Source of the DNA: Perkinsus olseni
Taxonomy: Eukaryota; Perkinsozoa; Perkinsida; Perkinsidae
Direction of reading: 5' to 3'
Assembly (NCBI GenBank): GCA_013115135.1
Contig: JABANP010000205.1
Location: 22,727-86,726 of the forward strand
Length of the DNA: 64,000 nt
The position numbers were made by a program, and so were the translations under genes. Below are positions 63,629 to 64,000 of the stretch, one piece after another. The notes below the pieces were generated by a model. It was given only the letters and a program-made list of their open reading frames with translations. It was not told where the DNA came from and did no database searches. Each line of letters begins with the position of its first letter. Within the stretch, counting starts at the first letter, position 1.

Positions 63629-64000
63629 TTGTTCTTGGGATTTGTGCTTCGGATCCTCCAGGATCCCACATTGTTCCAGACGCCATCTAGCAAAAGGCGC
63701 CGTCGGAGCAAATTCTGCGATCTGCAGATTGTGGATGTACCCGATGAGCCTGGTGAAAAAGGTGTGGCCATTGTGAACAAGAGTGCCTCCACCGTCCCTT
63801 TCCACATCTTTTTCGATGGCGTTCATCACTGTGCTGTGGACGTGGAGGGTAGGGGAGACTTCAACTTTCCCTTGGACGCGGACCTTCGTAAGAAGTACCC
63901 CAAAATGATGGTTGTCGCGGTACAGGCTCTGTTCAATGGGGAGTTGGAATCGCTACAAGTCGTTGTGCCTGTTCGTCATTCGATACGCCGTAAATCGTCG
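63629..64000 (+). CDS. Partial unrecognised protein, open to the window end
   Basis: Open frame from a stop just before 63629 to position 64000. It contains FQTPSSKRRRRSKFCDLQ, then VDVPDEPGEKGVAIVNKSAS, TVPFHIFFDGVHHCAVDVEG and MMVVAVQALFNGELESLQVV. No ATG in this stretch, so it is probably an internal exon with an acceptor such as GATCTGCAG near 63725. The charged start and regular strand pattern look like real protein. No family recognised; truncated by the window edge. Confidence 0.45.
   Translation, partial: MFLGFVLRILQDPTLFQTPSSKRRRRSKFCDLQIVDVPDEPGEKGVAIVNKSASTVPFHIFFDGVHHCAVDVEGRGDFNFPLDADLRKKYPKMMVVAVQALFNGELESLQVVVPVRHSIRRKSS

Overview
This window reads as nuclear DNA of a unicellular eukaryote. 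Genes are split by many very short GT-AG introns, mostly 41-63 nt, tRNAs come in small repeated clusters, and no bacterial operon signals are visible. The gene set (selenocysteine synthase, GalNAc-transferase with lectin repeats, GH30 glucosylceramidase family, secreted BBE-type flavoenzymes) and intron style fit an alveolate such as Perkinsus. That assignment is inference, not a database result.

Layout. 1-3000: tandem array of about 1.17 kb units, each with tRNA-Ile(AAU), a degenerate tRNA-like gene and tRNA-Phe(GAA). 3.0-3.7 kb: unrecognised ORF. 4.2-5.1 kb: two tRNA-Gln(CUG) copies, one with a damaged anticodon stem. 5.4-19.0 kb, all minus strand: three GH30 glucosylceramidase-like paralogues with a complete-looking SepSecS (O-phosphoseryl-tRNA selenium transferase) between the first and second. 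20.2-21.8 kb: SAM methyltransferase with an apparent frameshift in motif I. 22.2-26.0 kb: two unrecognised multi-exon genes. 26.1-29.7 kb: exons with ricin-B-type lectin repeats. 30.0-35.5 kb: polypeptide GalNAc-transferase with signal anchor, catalytic domain and lectin repeats. 36.0-37.6 kb: rearranged cluster of tRNA-Arg(ACG) and a class II, serine-type tRNA carrying a GGU anticodon.

38-60 kb is built from three related segments of about 9-10 kb, each carrying an intronless secreted FAD oxidase of the berberine-bridge type. An MddA/NnrU-like membrane methyltransferase precedes the second copy (broken) and the third (open). Comparing segments reveals a clean MITE insertion with its empty site and many small palindromic insertions. 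60.4-62.3 kb holds a gene of at least fourteen consecutive 63-nt phase-2 exons, each encoding one 21-residue coiled-coil module, most of them nearly identical together with their introns. A partial ORF runs off the right end.

The most unusual signals are the one-exon-one-module coiled-coil array, short introns carrying tRNA T-arm sequence just after the donor, introns carrying a shared AATTTCGTGGCGC motif (one with both inverted arms), and the serine-type tRNA with a threonine anticodon. Exon boundaries were assigned by eye from splice signals and family alignment remembered from knowledge; where they are uncertain this is stated.
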